DNA of 35,168 nt from a virus. The translations under genes and the position numbers were made by a program. Of the stretch, positions 8,759 through 20,000 are shown in pieces (the stretch's first letter is position 1; the number at the start of each line of letters is the position of its first letter). The stretch covers positions 1 to 35,168 of IMG/VR virus record IMGVR_UViG_3300031598_000011. One strand, 5' to 3'. Under the pieces are notes generated by a model that was not told the DNA's origin, searched no databases, and saw only the letters and a list, made by a program, of their open reading frames with translations.

Positions 8759-11050
8759 GTGGGTCTTTTTAGTACAAAAAGAAAAACGAAAGTAGGAACC
8801 ACAGTGGTAAGGTCCCTGGAGGATGATAAGGTACCTAACTCTCTTATTACTGGGTTCGTTATAGCGCAACAACAAAAGCAGCCTATATACAGTTCTGTAC
8901 TTGAAGAATTCATGGATGGTATATCTCTCAAGGCCGATAGGATGTACACCTATGGCGCTGGCTCTTATACCTATGGGTTGCCTTCAGGGCAATTTCGTTC
9001 TCCCTCTGAAGGCAACCCAGCAGTTAAAACAGTACTAGCAGGCGTTCATAGTGTCGCCGAATCTGCCATAAGTATACAATATACATATGTAGTCCCTTAT
9101 AACATGCACCATGTTGCTTGGATGCAGATTATAGATAATCATGGATATATCGAAGGATCTAATACACTAGGGAATCTAACTGCCTCAATGGGTACTACAG
9201 TGTGGTTAGATGATATGGTTGTAGTCGTACCTGCTGCTGATTATGACTTAGCTTTACTAGAGCTTAATGAAGGATATGATCTTAAAACTTTCCATAAATG
9301 GGGTAGAGTAGCTAGAGCAGGGTATTCTCCCACTAGACCTTATACTCACCATTTCGCTAATTTAGGTATACGAGCACATTCAGCAGTAGAGAGAAGTACT
9401 ACTGCTACAGTAGCTCATGTTAGAGTTCAGTATGTATGGGAAGTTGCAAGTGCGTGGCAACAACATGGATCTACACCTCCAACTATTCACACTAGTAGTT
9501 TCACCCTATCTTTAGCTGCTTATAACGATGCTGCTGATTATTACCATGTTGCATATAATGTAAGTGGGGGAGCAACAAAGTATTGGCTTTATGAAGACGG
9601 CTCTGGTGGATATACGGCATTAGATTTAATATTTAATACCCCACAAACAACTAATGGGCAGTTTTTTCCATTCTTATATTTCCGCTTCAATAAAGCGTCG
9701 CCATTAGCAAATACTAGTTCAGTTGACTATATCCATAGTAAAAAAATGGCTGGCAAAATAGAAATGAACTATGATGAGGTTGTTGCTGAGATAGAGTCAA
9801 ATCCTGGTATTGGTGACGTAGAACAAGCTATGCAGATTATGGCTGTCCCTGCTACCACTTCTAATGAAATAGAACTTAGATATCTATTTGATTTTTGGAA
9901 AGCATATTCTAGCCAAGTAATTGCTACAGATTGGGCTCCAGGTGAGCACAGTCTAGTAATCCAAGATAAACGATTTAAACTTACATTACAAAATAGAGGC
10001 GTAACTACGCACTTAGTTGCGGGCGTAACAGGGATTGTAGGAACTTATTCTATGGTATATGTCCCTGTGACTTGGCCACAGCTTATTGAACATGGTTATA
10101 GATCGACATTAACCGCAGGGGGTAGGCCAGCAGAACATAGGTATCGCCATCAGATTTCAGCTAGCATATATGAAGAGGTTATTGTACGTGATATGCAATT
10201 AATGTTTCATATTATTGGTAACTATACAACTACAGCTGGCGATGGCTATGATCCAAATGGAATTCTATTAACAGTACCTTTAGATCGCTCAATAACACAA
10301 TTTTATTCACTTAGGGATAGAGAAATACTATATTCCCGTGGCCTGCACCTTGTCTTTAACTCTGTAATAATAATTAAAATAAAGTGGTATCAGACCGGTC
10401 TTTTCAAGTTTTTTGTTATGGTTATAATGGTAGCAATTGTTATTGTATCAATGGGTACGATGGCACCTGCGATGGCTATGCAGATAGCTGCTGTTAATTT
10501 TGCATTGGGAGCTGCAGCGGCTAACATGGCTGTTATGGTAGCAATAGCTAAGATGCTGATAGTTACTATAGTTATAGCTGTTGCAGTAAAGTTTATATCT
10601 AAACACTTGGGTCCTGTTGGCTCTATGATTTTAGGTGCTGTATTACTGGCTGCAGCGTTCTACTTCGCTCCAGCTAGTGCATCACTTGCCATGCCTTCGA
10701 TGGGATTTACTAGCTCACAAGTATTGCTACAAATAGCAACTTCACTCCTTACTTTCGATCACTTTGAACGCCTTACTAAGGGTATAGCGGGGAAAATGGC
10801 TGAATTGTCCGTTCTTCAGGATGAAAGGGATAAAGAGTTAGAGGAAGCCAATGCACTACTAGATCAAAGTAATTATCTCTTTCCTTTTGTTATATTTGGG
10901 GAAGAACCAGATGATTTTTACAATAGAACCATACATTCTGGTAATATAGGCATATTGGCAATTGATCAAGTAGAAGCATACGTAGACCAGGCTTTAAAAT
11001 TGCCTACCCTAAGGACTACATTACAACCAATAGCAGTAGGCACACAGTAG
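8759..11050 (+). CDS. Unidentified large virion protein with hydrophobic C-terminal region
   Basis: A 763-residue protein that starts with GTG at 8759. The start is supported by GGAG seven bases upstream and by the terminator just before it. Residues 1-540 are beta-rich with many Tyr, Gly, His and Val and no motif I recognise. Residues about 550-645 form a cluster of hydrophobic segments (FFVMVIMVAIVIVSMG; MLIVTIVIAVAV; ILGAVLLAAAFYF). Residues 680-763 are a charged helical end. Order matches N4 gene 53. A soluble domain joined to a membrane-active region, next to internal virion proteins, suggests a tail-tip or ejection protein that inserts into the cell envelope. That role is inference; it could also be an unusual tail component. 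Confidence 0.6.
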   Translation: MGLFSTKRKTKVGTTVVRSLEDDKVPNSLITGFVIAQQQKQPIYSSVLEEFMDGISLKADRMYTYGAGSYTYGLPSGQFRSPSEGNPAVKTVLAGVHSVAESAISIQYTYVVPYNMHHVAWMQIIDNHGYIEGSNTLGNLTASMGTTVWLDDMVVVVPAADYDLALLELNEGYDLKTFHKWGRVARAGYSPTRPYTHHFANLGIRAHSAVERSTTATVAHVRVQYVWEVASAWQQHGSTPPTIHTSSFTLSLAAYNDAADYYHVAYNVSGGATKYWLYEDGSGGYTALDLIFNTPQTTNGQFFPFLYFRFNKASPLANTSSVDYIHSKKMAGKIEMNYDEVVAEIESNPGIGDVEQAMQIMAVPATTSNEIELRYLFDFWKAYSSQVIATDWAPGEHSLVIQDKRFKLTLQNRGVTTHLVAGVTGIVGTYSMVYVPVTWPQLIEHGYRSTLTAGGRPAEHRYRHQISASIYEEVIVRDMQLMFHIIGNYTTTAGDGYDPNGILLTVPLDRSITQFYSLRDREILYSRGLHLVFNSVIIIKIKWYQTGLFKFFVMVIMVAIVIVSMGTMAPAMAMQIAAVNFALGAAAANMAVMVAIAKMLIVTIVIAVAVKFISKHLGPVGSMILGAVLLAAAFYFAPASASLAMPSMGFTSSQVLLQIATSLLTFDHFERLTKGIAGKMAELSVLQDERDKELEEANALLDQSNYLFPFVIFGEEPDDFYNRTIHSGNIGILAIDQVEAYVDQALKLPTLRTTLQPIAVGTQ
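8975..9018 (+). repeat. Long hairpin inside the 763-residue virion gene
   Basis: GGGTTGCCTTCAG (8975-8987) is followed by its perfect reverse complement CTGAAGGCAACCC (9006-9018). A G-T wobble and a G-C pair extend the stem inward to 15 bp, leaving a 14-base loop. It lies about 215 bases into the gene and has no T run, so it is not a classical terminator. Confidence 0.75.
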
Positions 11051-11069
11051 ATTATAGGAGTATTACAGG

Positions 11070-11624
11070 ATGGCAAGTTCACCATATTCGCAACAAGTTG
11101 ATACCTTTAATAATGCTGGAAATCAACTATATGCTTCACCACACTTAAATCTCCAAAGGCCAGTAGGAGCAGCGTATGGTCCAGCCCTTGGTGCATATAA
11201 TACTCAAGGAGCTCTTCCTGGCTCGGGTTCAAACTTGTGGGGTGGTTCAACCGGCCTTCAGGGGTCACAATTTTCCAATACCGGTATCCAAGGAGGCTTT
11301 AGTGCTGGTGGGGTTGGACTAGGTGGAGGGGGTGGTCTCTGGGGTGGTATGGGAGATATGTTTGGTAAAGTAACTCCAGAAGGTCTTGGGATGGGCGCAG
11401 ATATGCTCCTCGGACTTGGCAAGCTAGGTTTAGGCTTTAAGCAATATGGACAGGCTAAAAAACAACTTAAATTCGCTCGAAATTCATTTAATAAGAATTA
11501 TGCAGCACAAAGGCAAACTACTAATGCTAGTCTAAGGGATAGACAGAGTGCACGGGTTGCTTCTAATCCAGGGGCATACCAATCAGTAGGAGATTACATG
11601 CAACAAAATCAGGTAGCAGCGTAA
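11070..11624 (+). CDS. Small Gly-rich internal virion protein (T7 gp14-like layout)
   Basis: A 184-residue protein with a low-complexity Gly/Ser/Gln-rich N-terminal half (residues 1-105) and a helical C-terminal half (GMGADMLLGLGKLGLGFKQY, then KKQLKFARNSFNKNYAAQRQ and SLRDRQSARVAS). A hydrophobic helix followed by a basic, polar helix resembles T7 gp14-type internal virion proteins, which form the outer-membrane pore of the ejection channel; position matches N4 gene 52. No signal peptide is seen. GGAG lies upstream of the ATG. Its stop TAA overlaps the ATG of the next gene, so the two are probably translated as a pair. The assignment rests on layout and context. Confidence 0.6.
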   Translation: MASSPYSQQVDTFNNAGNQLYASPHLNLQRPVGAAYGPALGAYNTQGALPGSGSNLWGGSTGLQGSQFSNTGIQGGFSAGGVGLGGGGGLWGGMGDMFGKVTPEGLGMGADMLLGLGKLGLGFKQYGQAKKQLKFARNSFNKNYAAQRQTTNASLRDRQSARVASNPGAYQSVGDYMQQNQVAA

Positions 11625-13954
11625 TGGCTATTAATTGGAATAATGTATCTGGTATGGGTAGTGGTAGGGCATTTCAAGGAATGCGTTCAGCCCTTAGTGG
11701 CATGAGTGCAGGTGCTGATCAAATATCTGACACATTCACTAAATATGCAGAAAATAAAAATGCTGGAGATGTTCTAGCATTCAAAGAACTTTTAAATTCT
11801 GCGAGATCACCCGAAGAACTAGAAGCCATGCGCCCAGAATTAGCGTCCTTAAAAGAAGGGATGGGGCAAGCTGGAAGAATAGCTTCAGTTGGTGGTGCTG
11901 ATGCACGATTACGAACACTTAATGCCGAGAACTTAAATAGATTAAATACAATATCCCAAGAAAGGACATATGCACAGGCAACAAAAGATCATGCTCAAAT
12001 GCCGCTTGTAAATAAGATTCACTCTCTATATATACAAGACAAGATGGAAGAGGGTGACGCATTACTGGCAACATTACCTAGTGATAGTACGTTCCTTAAA
12101 GATTTGGCCACAACTAAGTCTCATAAGAATGCTGCTAAAGCAGCAGCAAATGTAGAGCAAACGAAGCTTGGCTTGCTGGAAAGAAAAGAGAATCGAGCAT
12201 TGAAGAATGACCAAGATACTCGACAGGAAAAGATAGCGAAAAACTTTACTACATTCCAAAAAGAAGAAGCTTCTGGTGGTCTAGAAGAGGCTTATAAAAT
12301 AATTGATGGATTTGAAGACGTATCTGATAAAGTTAGAAGTGTCGTTAAGAGGGCCCTTGCAAACAAAGTATCATCAAATGCAAAGTATGGACGTATGAGT
12401 CCAAAAGACCTTGCTAGTATTGCTGCAAGGTATGTTAAGAATCAGAACACCGCATGGTATGATGCTCGTCCGGAAGGCACATTTGGTTCTGCTGATGACG
12501 CTGCTAAGGGTTTAGGTACTGCAATAGATTTCTTCTACCAAAGTCCCAAAAACGTAGAATTTATGGAGGGAAGAGATCAACTCCGTGATTACTATACGAA
12601 TGCACTAAAGAATACCAAACGCCCTACTTTACAAGATTTACAAGGAGATGATGGTCTCAAGTCGATTACTGATGGGGAAGTAGCGGACTACTTCAATAAA
12701 GCTGGACTTAATCCGGAAGCAGGGAATGCTCCTTTAGGAGGGGGTAGTGATGTACCTGTGTCAGGAGTTCCAGCCGGTCCCGCTGATTTTACTATATCAT
12801 CAAAAGGTGATTTAGTGCATAAAGACGACTATCCACAATACGAACTAGAAAACAAAGGTGTCTACACTGGTGGGCTTAATGCCTTACGCCCAGGCGATCT
12901 TGATAATGAACCAGATACAAGTGCACTTGATCGAGAAGTCGCCCAACTGAAGGCAGAAAGTCGTGGCGAACAAGGTGGAGATTTCAAGCTACAGAAACAG
13001 ATTGGTAGTCTATCACAAGGGGTTAAAACCACTTTAGCTAATGACTTGCGCTTCTATAAAAAGGCGTACAAGGAAGGCAATATAACTATTGAGGATACGC
13101 TTTACGCGGTAGCTAATGCCTGGAAAGATAGAAACCCAATGCCAATGGCGGATAGACAGAAAATGTTAGAAATGCATGGTGGAAAGGGTAATGCTTCAAA
13201 TAGTATAACGACCTTTTATGACCAGATTGAATCAGCTATTGAGGATAGCAGTAAATCTGGAGCACCAAAGTCTGGTATACAATTACTACTTGAAAAGGAC
13301 ATACTAGACGAAATCAACCCAATTGAAGCTTTAATTCAGAATATGACACCAGGCATAGATGTGCCATACATGAGGGATGGTAATCCAGAAGTAGAACGGA
13401 TGATATCAAAGCTGCCCGGTCCTCGCCTATTTAATACCTTAATGGGAGATGGTAGTGTTGGGATAAACCCTGCGGTTACTGAGGCTGCAAAAGAAATTGG
13501 TGGAAAATCAGTAGAAATTGGGAGAGCAGCTGCTAAAAGTATTCGAGACTTCGATATTAATGATGTAAGTATTCCTGAGAGTTGGAAACCACTTAATAGT
13601 AGTCGTAATCAAGAAATTATTGATGATCTCAAGGATAGACGCTCTAATTATAGGGATAGCAAGGATAAACTTCTAAAAGGATATTCTAATAGAGAAATCT
13701 TCTCTGGGGACCCAATAGATAGAGTTGTTATGCCTAGGGGTGAAATGCAACCAGATTCCAATAAGCGTATTGTTCAACCAAGAAAGGTCACTGAATTAGT
13801 AAAAACATTACGTGACCAATTAATGGGTACCGGTAAACAAGGTAGAGTATTAAGCAAATTTGAACAACAAATTCTTATGGATCGCTTTAAAGATGCTGGA
13901 CTGTTAAAAGGTAGTACCTATCGCTGGCTTGATCCAGATAATACGTCTCGATAG
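11624..13954 (+). CDS. Large helical internal virion (ejection) protein
   Basis: A 776-residue, soluble, strongly helical and charged protein. It begins with a short Gly-rich segment (MAINWNNVSGMGSGRAFQGM) and long helices (residues 25-230), passes through a Pro/Gly linker near residue 370 (PLGGGSDVPVSGVPAGPADF), and continues into a second helical half. No catalytic motif is visible. It sits between the small Gly-rich protein and the giant virion polymerase, the place of N4 gene 51, and is of the size and character of T7 gp15-like ejected proteins. I infer that it is packaged in the head and enters the periplasm with the DNA. A structural-only role cannot be excluded. Confidence 0.6.
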   Translation: MAINWNNVSGMGSGRAFQGMRSALSGMSAGADQISDTFTKYAENKNAGDVLAFKELLNSARSPEELEAMRPELASLKEGMGQAGRIASVGGADARLRTLNAENLNRLNTISQERTYAQATKDHAQMPLVNKIHSLYIQDKMEEGDALLATLPSDSTFLKDLATTKSHKNAAKAAANVEQTKLGLLERKENRALKNDQDTRQEKIAKNFTTFQKEEASGGLEEAYKIIDGFEDVSDKVRSVVKRALANKVSSNAKYGRMSPKDLASIAARYVKNQNTAWYDARPEGTFGSADDAAKGLGTAIDFFYQSPKNVEFMEGRDQLRDYYTNALKNTKRPTLQDLQGDDGLKSITDGEVADYFNKAGLNPEAGNAPLGGGSDVPVSGVPAGPADFTISSKGDLVHKDDYPQYELENKGVYTGGLNALRPGDLDNEPDTSALDREVAQLKAESRGEQGGDFKLQKQIGSLSQGVKTTLANDLRFYKKAYKEGNITIEDTLYAVANAWKDRNPMPMADRQKMLEMHGGKGNASNSITTFYDQIESAIEDSSKSGAPKSGIQLLLEKDILDEINPIEALIQNMTPGIDVPYMRDGNPEVERMISKLPGPRLFNTLMGDGSVGINPAVTEAAKEIGGKSVEIGRAAAKSIRDFDINDVSIPESWKPLNSSRNQEIIDDLKDRRSNYRDSKDKLLKGYSNREIFSGDPIDRVVMPRGEMQPDSNKRIVQPRKVTELVKTLRDQLMGTGKQGRVLSKFEQQILMDRFKDAGLLKGSTYRWLDPDNTSR

Positions 13955-14005
13955 AAGGCCATATTTCGTGAATCTTCTATATTTAATTGAACTACTGAGG
14001 TATAA

Positions 14006-17000
14006 ATGGCTAACCCTTTTGACTATGATACATATTTTAGCAATAAAGCAGCAGAAGCAAATGATCCTCTTGTTCAAAAGCTAGATGGCATAGTTGCCAC
14101 TCACGATAAAAAATTAGAAGAATTAGAAGATACATCCTGGGTAAAAAAATATAATTTAGATCCTAATAGTGTCGCAGGTAATGTAGTAGATACTGCCGCA
14201 TCCCTTGTATCTGGAGCATCTCGTGTTGCTGGTCACTTACGTCAGCTGCCCAATAGTGTAACGGCTAGCATTTACAATGCAAATGTTGATAATAGCCATA
14301 TCTCTGCATACAATAGATTCCAAGGTGGTAAAGCAACCCCTCAGGATATCAACCTCTTAAATACTAGACCCAGCCCAAATCTACAAACACCATTAGAGAA
14401 TATAAAAGCTTCACAAGCGAACCGTGCTGCAGCCCAAGAAATTAATGAATATCACAATGTAAGAAATATTGTTGATCAATCTGGGCGTGAAGCTTTCACT
14501 AAAGAAATAGGTGAAGGCTTTGAGAAAAACTATTCTGAGGCTACTGAAGGAGTAGATGAGATTAAGGAAGGGGAGTTTATCGCTGGACTCTCTAAACTAA
14601 CCTCAGGAGTAGGTAAGTTAATAGCTAATGCTGGGTCAGCTGTACTTAATAATAAAGCTACTGCAGTAGAGTATATAGTTGAGAATATACCCCAACTTGC
14701 TCTTGGAGTATTTGGAAAAGCAGGTACTATTGCTTTAGTGAGTAGTAATGCTGGCTATGCAATAGAACAGTATCAGATGGGACTTGAGGCATATAAGAAA
14801 AAACATAATGGACAACTACCCTCAGTAGAAAAACAAGAAGAGATGGCTGGAAATGCACTTATGCTTGCTGTTGTAGAGCATGGTAGTGATGTAGTCAGTT
14901 TAGGTATGACTAAGCTAGCAGGCAAAGCAGTTACGAAAGCAGCTGGAGATGCTGCTAATCGTACTAGTATACCGAAAGCAGTTAAAGAAACCGCTAAGGG
15001 AGGCACAGTAGGTTTAATTACTGAAGCTCCTACTGAAGCCTATCAAACATACATAGAAGGTAAGATTGTTGATGAGCCTGCAACACCTAAAGATATATTT
15101 ACAAGCGGTGTGATTGGTGGAGTTGCTGGTCTTGGATTAGCTGGTAGTGGTCGTGCTTTACATGAAGGTGCAAAGCTATCTGCGCAGAAAGCTAGATTTA
15201 AAGATGATCCTATAGAGAAAGGTTTAGCTGAGAGGAGTGCTGCAGCCATAGAGAGCGGGGATATAAATTCAATGGTTGACCCTGCTAATAAGAAGACTTA
15301 TGCCCCTGATGAGGCTATAAGGGCTTTACATGGTAATGCCAAAAGAGAAGATACAACAGAAGAAACTAAGCAAGAGCACCTAAAGACAGCTGATGATGCA
15401 ATTGAAGCATTAGTTAAAAAAGAGACCGCATTAGAGGGAATATTAGAGAGTACTGAAACCTTACAAGGTATAGTTAATAAGGCTTCACTTCAGGTACAAG
15501 AACTTGAATCAGCTGAATCCCCTGATTTGTCTAGGATAACAGAACTTAAAACAATTGTAGATGCTTACCAATCTGAGATTGATCGAAGGAAAGATAAAGG
15601 GGAACTATCAAAGGCGGAGAGAAAAGCTTATGAGAAAGAACTAGCTGAGAAAAAAGCCATACTTGTTAGAGCTAGAAAAGAAAAAGTTGAGTTAGACGAG
15701 TATGTAATACCAAACAAGGTAATGGACAAGCTAATAGATAAAGCTGCTGGTACAGATACTCTAACACCAGAAATGTCTGCGGCAATAGATTTCATAAAAA
15801 GCTTTGATGATGCTGGTGGGGCAGTAATGAGTACTGCACCCATGAAGAGAGTAGCAGAAGCTCTAGGATTAACTCTTGATTCTAAAGAAAAACCAGAAGC
15901 TCTCGCTGAGAGAATACGTGAAAAAATAGTTGGTAGTGCAAATACTAAGGAGGTAGCTGCTACTCCAAGTGATAATACAGAGGCTACACGGGCTGCTAAC
16001 ATAGTGATAACACATGCTATGAAGAATACTGACCGAGTACCTACTGAAAAGCTAAAGAAGATAGCTAACAATAAAGGTAATGGTCTTACTAAGTCACAGA
16101 GGGATTTCCTACGCAAAGTAGCAAAAGCACGAGAGCTTAAGAAGTTTTCTGAAGGTTTAGTTTTAACATCCAAGGATATATTTGAAGGCAACCAAGGAAA
16201 TAAAGGACTTCTTCAACATACCCAAGTTTTCAACAAAGCAATAAAAGCTAATAAAGCAAATGAAGCAGCTAATGAGATAGATGCTTTAAAGAAATTCGCA
16301 ACTGCTCATTCTGATAAAGCTTGGGCATTGTCTAATATACATGCAGCACTTAAACCAAATGAAGAGGTACAAGCAGTTCTTGATGCCAATAAAGGTTGGA
16401 GTGTAAACAAAGGTGAGACATTAAGTCCTGCAGAGTTAAAGAAAAGAAATGGGTTAATAATTAGGAAAACCTCATTTAAGTTAATTGATGCAATTAAGAG
16501 TGAAGCACGGGCGCTTAAAGCTGCTCTTACGGCAATGGAATCCCAGTATAATCTCGTATTCTCTAATATTCCTCTTGATGACCTTAAAGGGGGCGGAGAT
16601 GATGATGACCAAGCCTCAGTTGTTAAAACAAAGGAAACAGAACAAGTAAAGGCAGAGGTTAAAAAATCTACTGCTAAACAAAGAGCTGAATCAAAGAAGG
16701 TTATTACTTCAGACGATACCATGAATGAAGCTATCATTAAGATGGGTGGTATCAGTACTACTTTGAAGCTTGATATAACTGGTGATACTAAAGGCAATCA
16801 GGGAATCCCATTCATTGGTTCATTATTTAAAGAAGATGGAAAGTTTACTGACTTATCTGATCTAGCTACACAGCTAGAACAGTATGGATACTTTACGCAA
16901 GCAGAATTAGAGGATGTGGATGGTGGGGCTCAATTACTAAGAGACCGTATACGTGAAGAATATGACGGTGGAGAGGCTCATAAAATATCATCAGAAATAG

Positions 17001-20000
17001 AAGACGAAGCAGAAGCTGCCATGCAAGAAAGGGCAGAGCAAGATCAAGAAAAATCAGAACAAGTAAAAGAAGAAGATTTTAATATATGGAGTGGTTCAGG
17101 GGAGAATGCAATCCTTAGTAATCTTGCTAATCGACCTTTTACATATGGAGGTATAAAGTATAAATCAGTTGAACATGCTTACCAAACTGTGAAGTCTGGT
17201 AAATTTGATCAACAAACGTATGATTACAAGGGTTGGGGGAAAAATAATAAACTTCGTGGTCGTCTAAGCGAGAATAGAGATAAGAATTTAGACATCATGG
17301 ATACATTAATACGTACCTCTCTTGCTTCTGGGGAACCGGAAGCTGTTGAGGCGCTTGCGCTATTAAAGGAATCAGGTAATAAGACGATTACCCATAAGGG
17401 CCCTTATGGATCTGATATTTGGACAACAGAATTTCCTCGTATATTAGATAAAATACGGACCCAAGAAAGGGCAGAAAATCCAGAGCAAATAGATAATAAA
17501 GATATAATTATATTTCCTAATGGGCTCAACATTATAAAAGGTTTTACGCCTATTAGTGAGTTAGAAAAGTTTTATAAAAGTGGAGCAATCCAACAATTAA
17601 TTAAATCTAATAAGCTTGAGACACAAAAAGCTCGAGATACTGCTTGGTTTGGGCCAGTTCCATATTCGTACTCGAATGGGACATATGAGCATGTGCAGAA
17701 AGATATGCCCCCAGTACTTATCAAGATAGCTGAAACCTTAGAGCAAGAACTTGGACATAAGCCAGGCTACCTTAATAGTGGGTTAATGAATGTAATTCCT
17801 GCAGGTAATAAAATTGGTAAACACGCAGATGCTGAAAGTATTTTCTTACGTGATGATGAAACTATAGGGTCTGTAGTCACTGTTAGTTTTGGTGGAGAGG
17901 CAAAGATTACGATAACACGTAACGGTGGTAAGAGAGAAAGTATGTCATTTACGGCAGAGAGTGGTGATATATACACTATGCCAGATGGTAAGTTTCAACA
18001 AGAGTACTTACATGCGGTAGGACCAGCAGAGACTGAACGAGTTAGCTTAACTTTTAGACATATACCTAGGAGTGTAATAAAAAAGGCAGAACAAACGGAA
18101 GCAGCATTACCTGTAGAAGAAATTAAAGGATTAAATGCGCTTAATAGAGAATCTAAACCTGCTATAACAGGTGAAGATGGTACTGAAAGTCAACTTCGTG
18201 AGATTATAGCTGAGGACTTTCTACAGACCGATGGTATTGGTACTGATGGAAAAACAAACCCACTGATTACTGTTAAAGATCTATATACAGCGTATGAGAA
18301 AAAGGAAATTGAAATTGCAGATTTCTTGGATTCTGAGGGTTTAACTGAAAAACAAGATCAAGCAATAAAAGAATTCTTTTCTACATCAGCAAAATGGTTC
18401 GATAATATTCAGGAAAACTTACCAAAATTTGTACCAGATAATCTCAGGCAAAATGATGTAATGCAGTACTTCGTAGATACTGTGGGTGAGGTTAGAGACA
18501 CAGAAGAGAATGTTAAACTTGCTATATCCCTTGCAGTTATTAAGTATATAGGCGATCACGCTAGTGATAACTTTAGTCTATCAGATGAACGTATTAATCA
18601 GATTTTAGGAAGAGATAGAGATACACCAGTATCTAAGACTGCAAGAAAAGAATTAGGGACTAGTGGAGTATCTAGATCTATATTACTAGATAGTTTAGGC
18701 ACCACAGTTATGCAAGCCTTAGGACTTAAAGCAAAGAATACTACAGGACAACATTGGGAAGCTAGATTACGTGCTACCTTAGGGCAACATGCATTAAAAC
18801 TAGCTGAAGATTCAGGCTTAATAGTAGCTACATCTATAACCAATAAGAGTATGACGACCTTAGTACAAGAAGGTCTTGATAGTAAGCAAATAGAAGAACT
18901 TAGTAAAAGGAAGTCTGGTCAGCCTACAGTGGCTCCTACAACATCTGGGGAAGTAGAAGTACATAAAAGGACTGATGTAAGTGATGATAAAGCTGCACAT
19001 ATATTTTATGCAATAACACGTGGGGTGAAGACTAAGAAGAAGTACACTCAACAACTCCCGTCTCCACAAGCTGAAAAGATTAGAGAGATTACTAGTGGGT
19101 CAGAAGGCATACTTAATAAATTATTTGGCGTAGAAGGAGGAAATAAAACACCTACTTTAAGTCCAACTAAGTCTATTAATACTAAGATTAAAAGCGGCGT
19201 AAGAACTATTACATCTCTAATTCCTGAAGTATTAATAGATGTTATTAATAAAAAAGTTGAGACTAAGCATAATTTAAATGTACCTGTTGTAAGAGTATTA
19301 GAGTCTCTTATAGGGTCTAATAAAGATATTTGGGATAATAATCCTATACTGTTTAGAGTACTTGGAGCTCCTACTATAACTCCTCAGAATACTCATGTTA
19401 TTAATCGGCCTGGCGCAGAAGCGGGGAATACAGCAAGAATATTAGAATACGACAATATTGTACGTTTTGCTAACGAACTATTAATACCTTCTAAAGAAGG
19501 TCTTGATACACCCTTCTATTATGACCATACAGTATGGAAACAGCATAGAGTTGGAATTGCCCAAGCAGATTTTAATCCAGTAAACAGTAAAATATCTCGC
19601 TACCTATCCGCTGCAACATCATGGAAAGAAACTATTACGATAGGTGATAATCCAGCAATGACAAGGTTTGCCTTAACAATTGCTGAAGACCTAGGAATTA
19701 GAATTGAAGAGAGACAATTTGATTCTATTTGGTCTGAAGTTCAAAAAAGAATATCTAACCAAGAATTACCATATTTTGCTGCCATTGACGCAATAACAGA
19801 GTTATTAACTGATGGTGTAATTCTTACTCCTGATCAGCAAAATGATATTGCTGTTGCAGTAGAAGCAGGCGGGCAGAATGTACAATCGCTTAATGCTCTT
19901 GTCAATTTAGCTTCTTATAAGGCTGCTAAAGATAGGAAGGCAAAAACGGGTAATAAAAATCAAACATTTGATGCACAGATGGTATCAGTAACTGATGGTG

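Noticed and set aside
15628-16191. A 187-codon - strand frame inside the giant gene
   Set aside because: It is the mirror of helical Lys/Glu-rich coding sequence, giving a Ser/Phe/Leu-rich product with no leader signal or family likeness.
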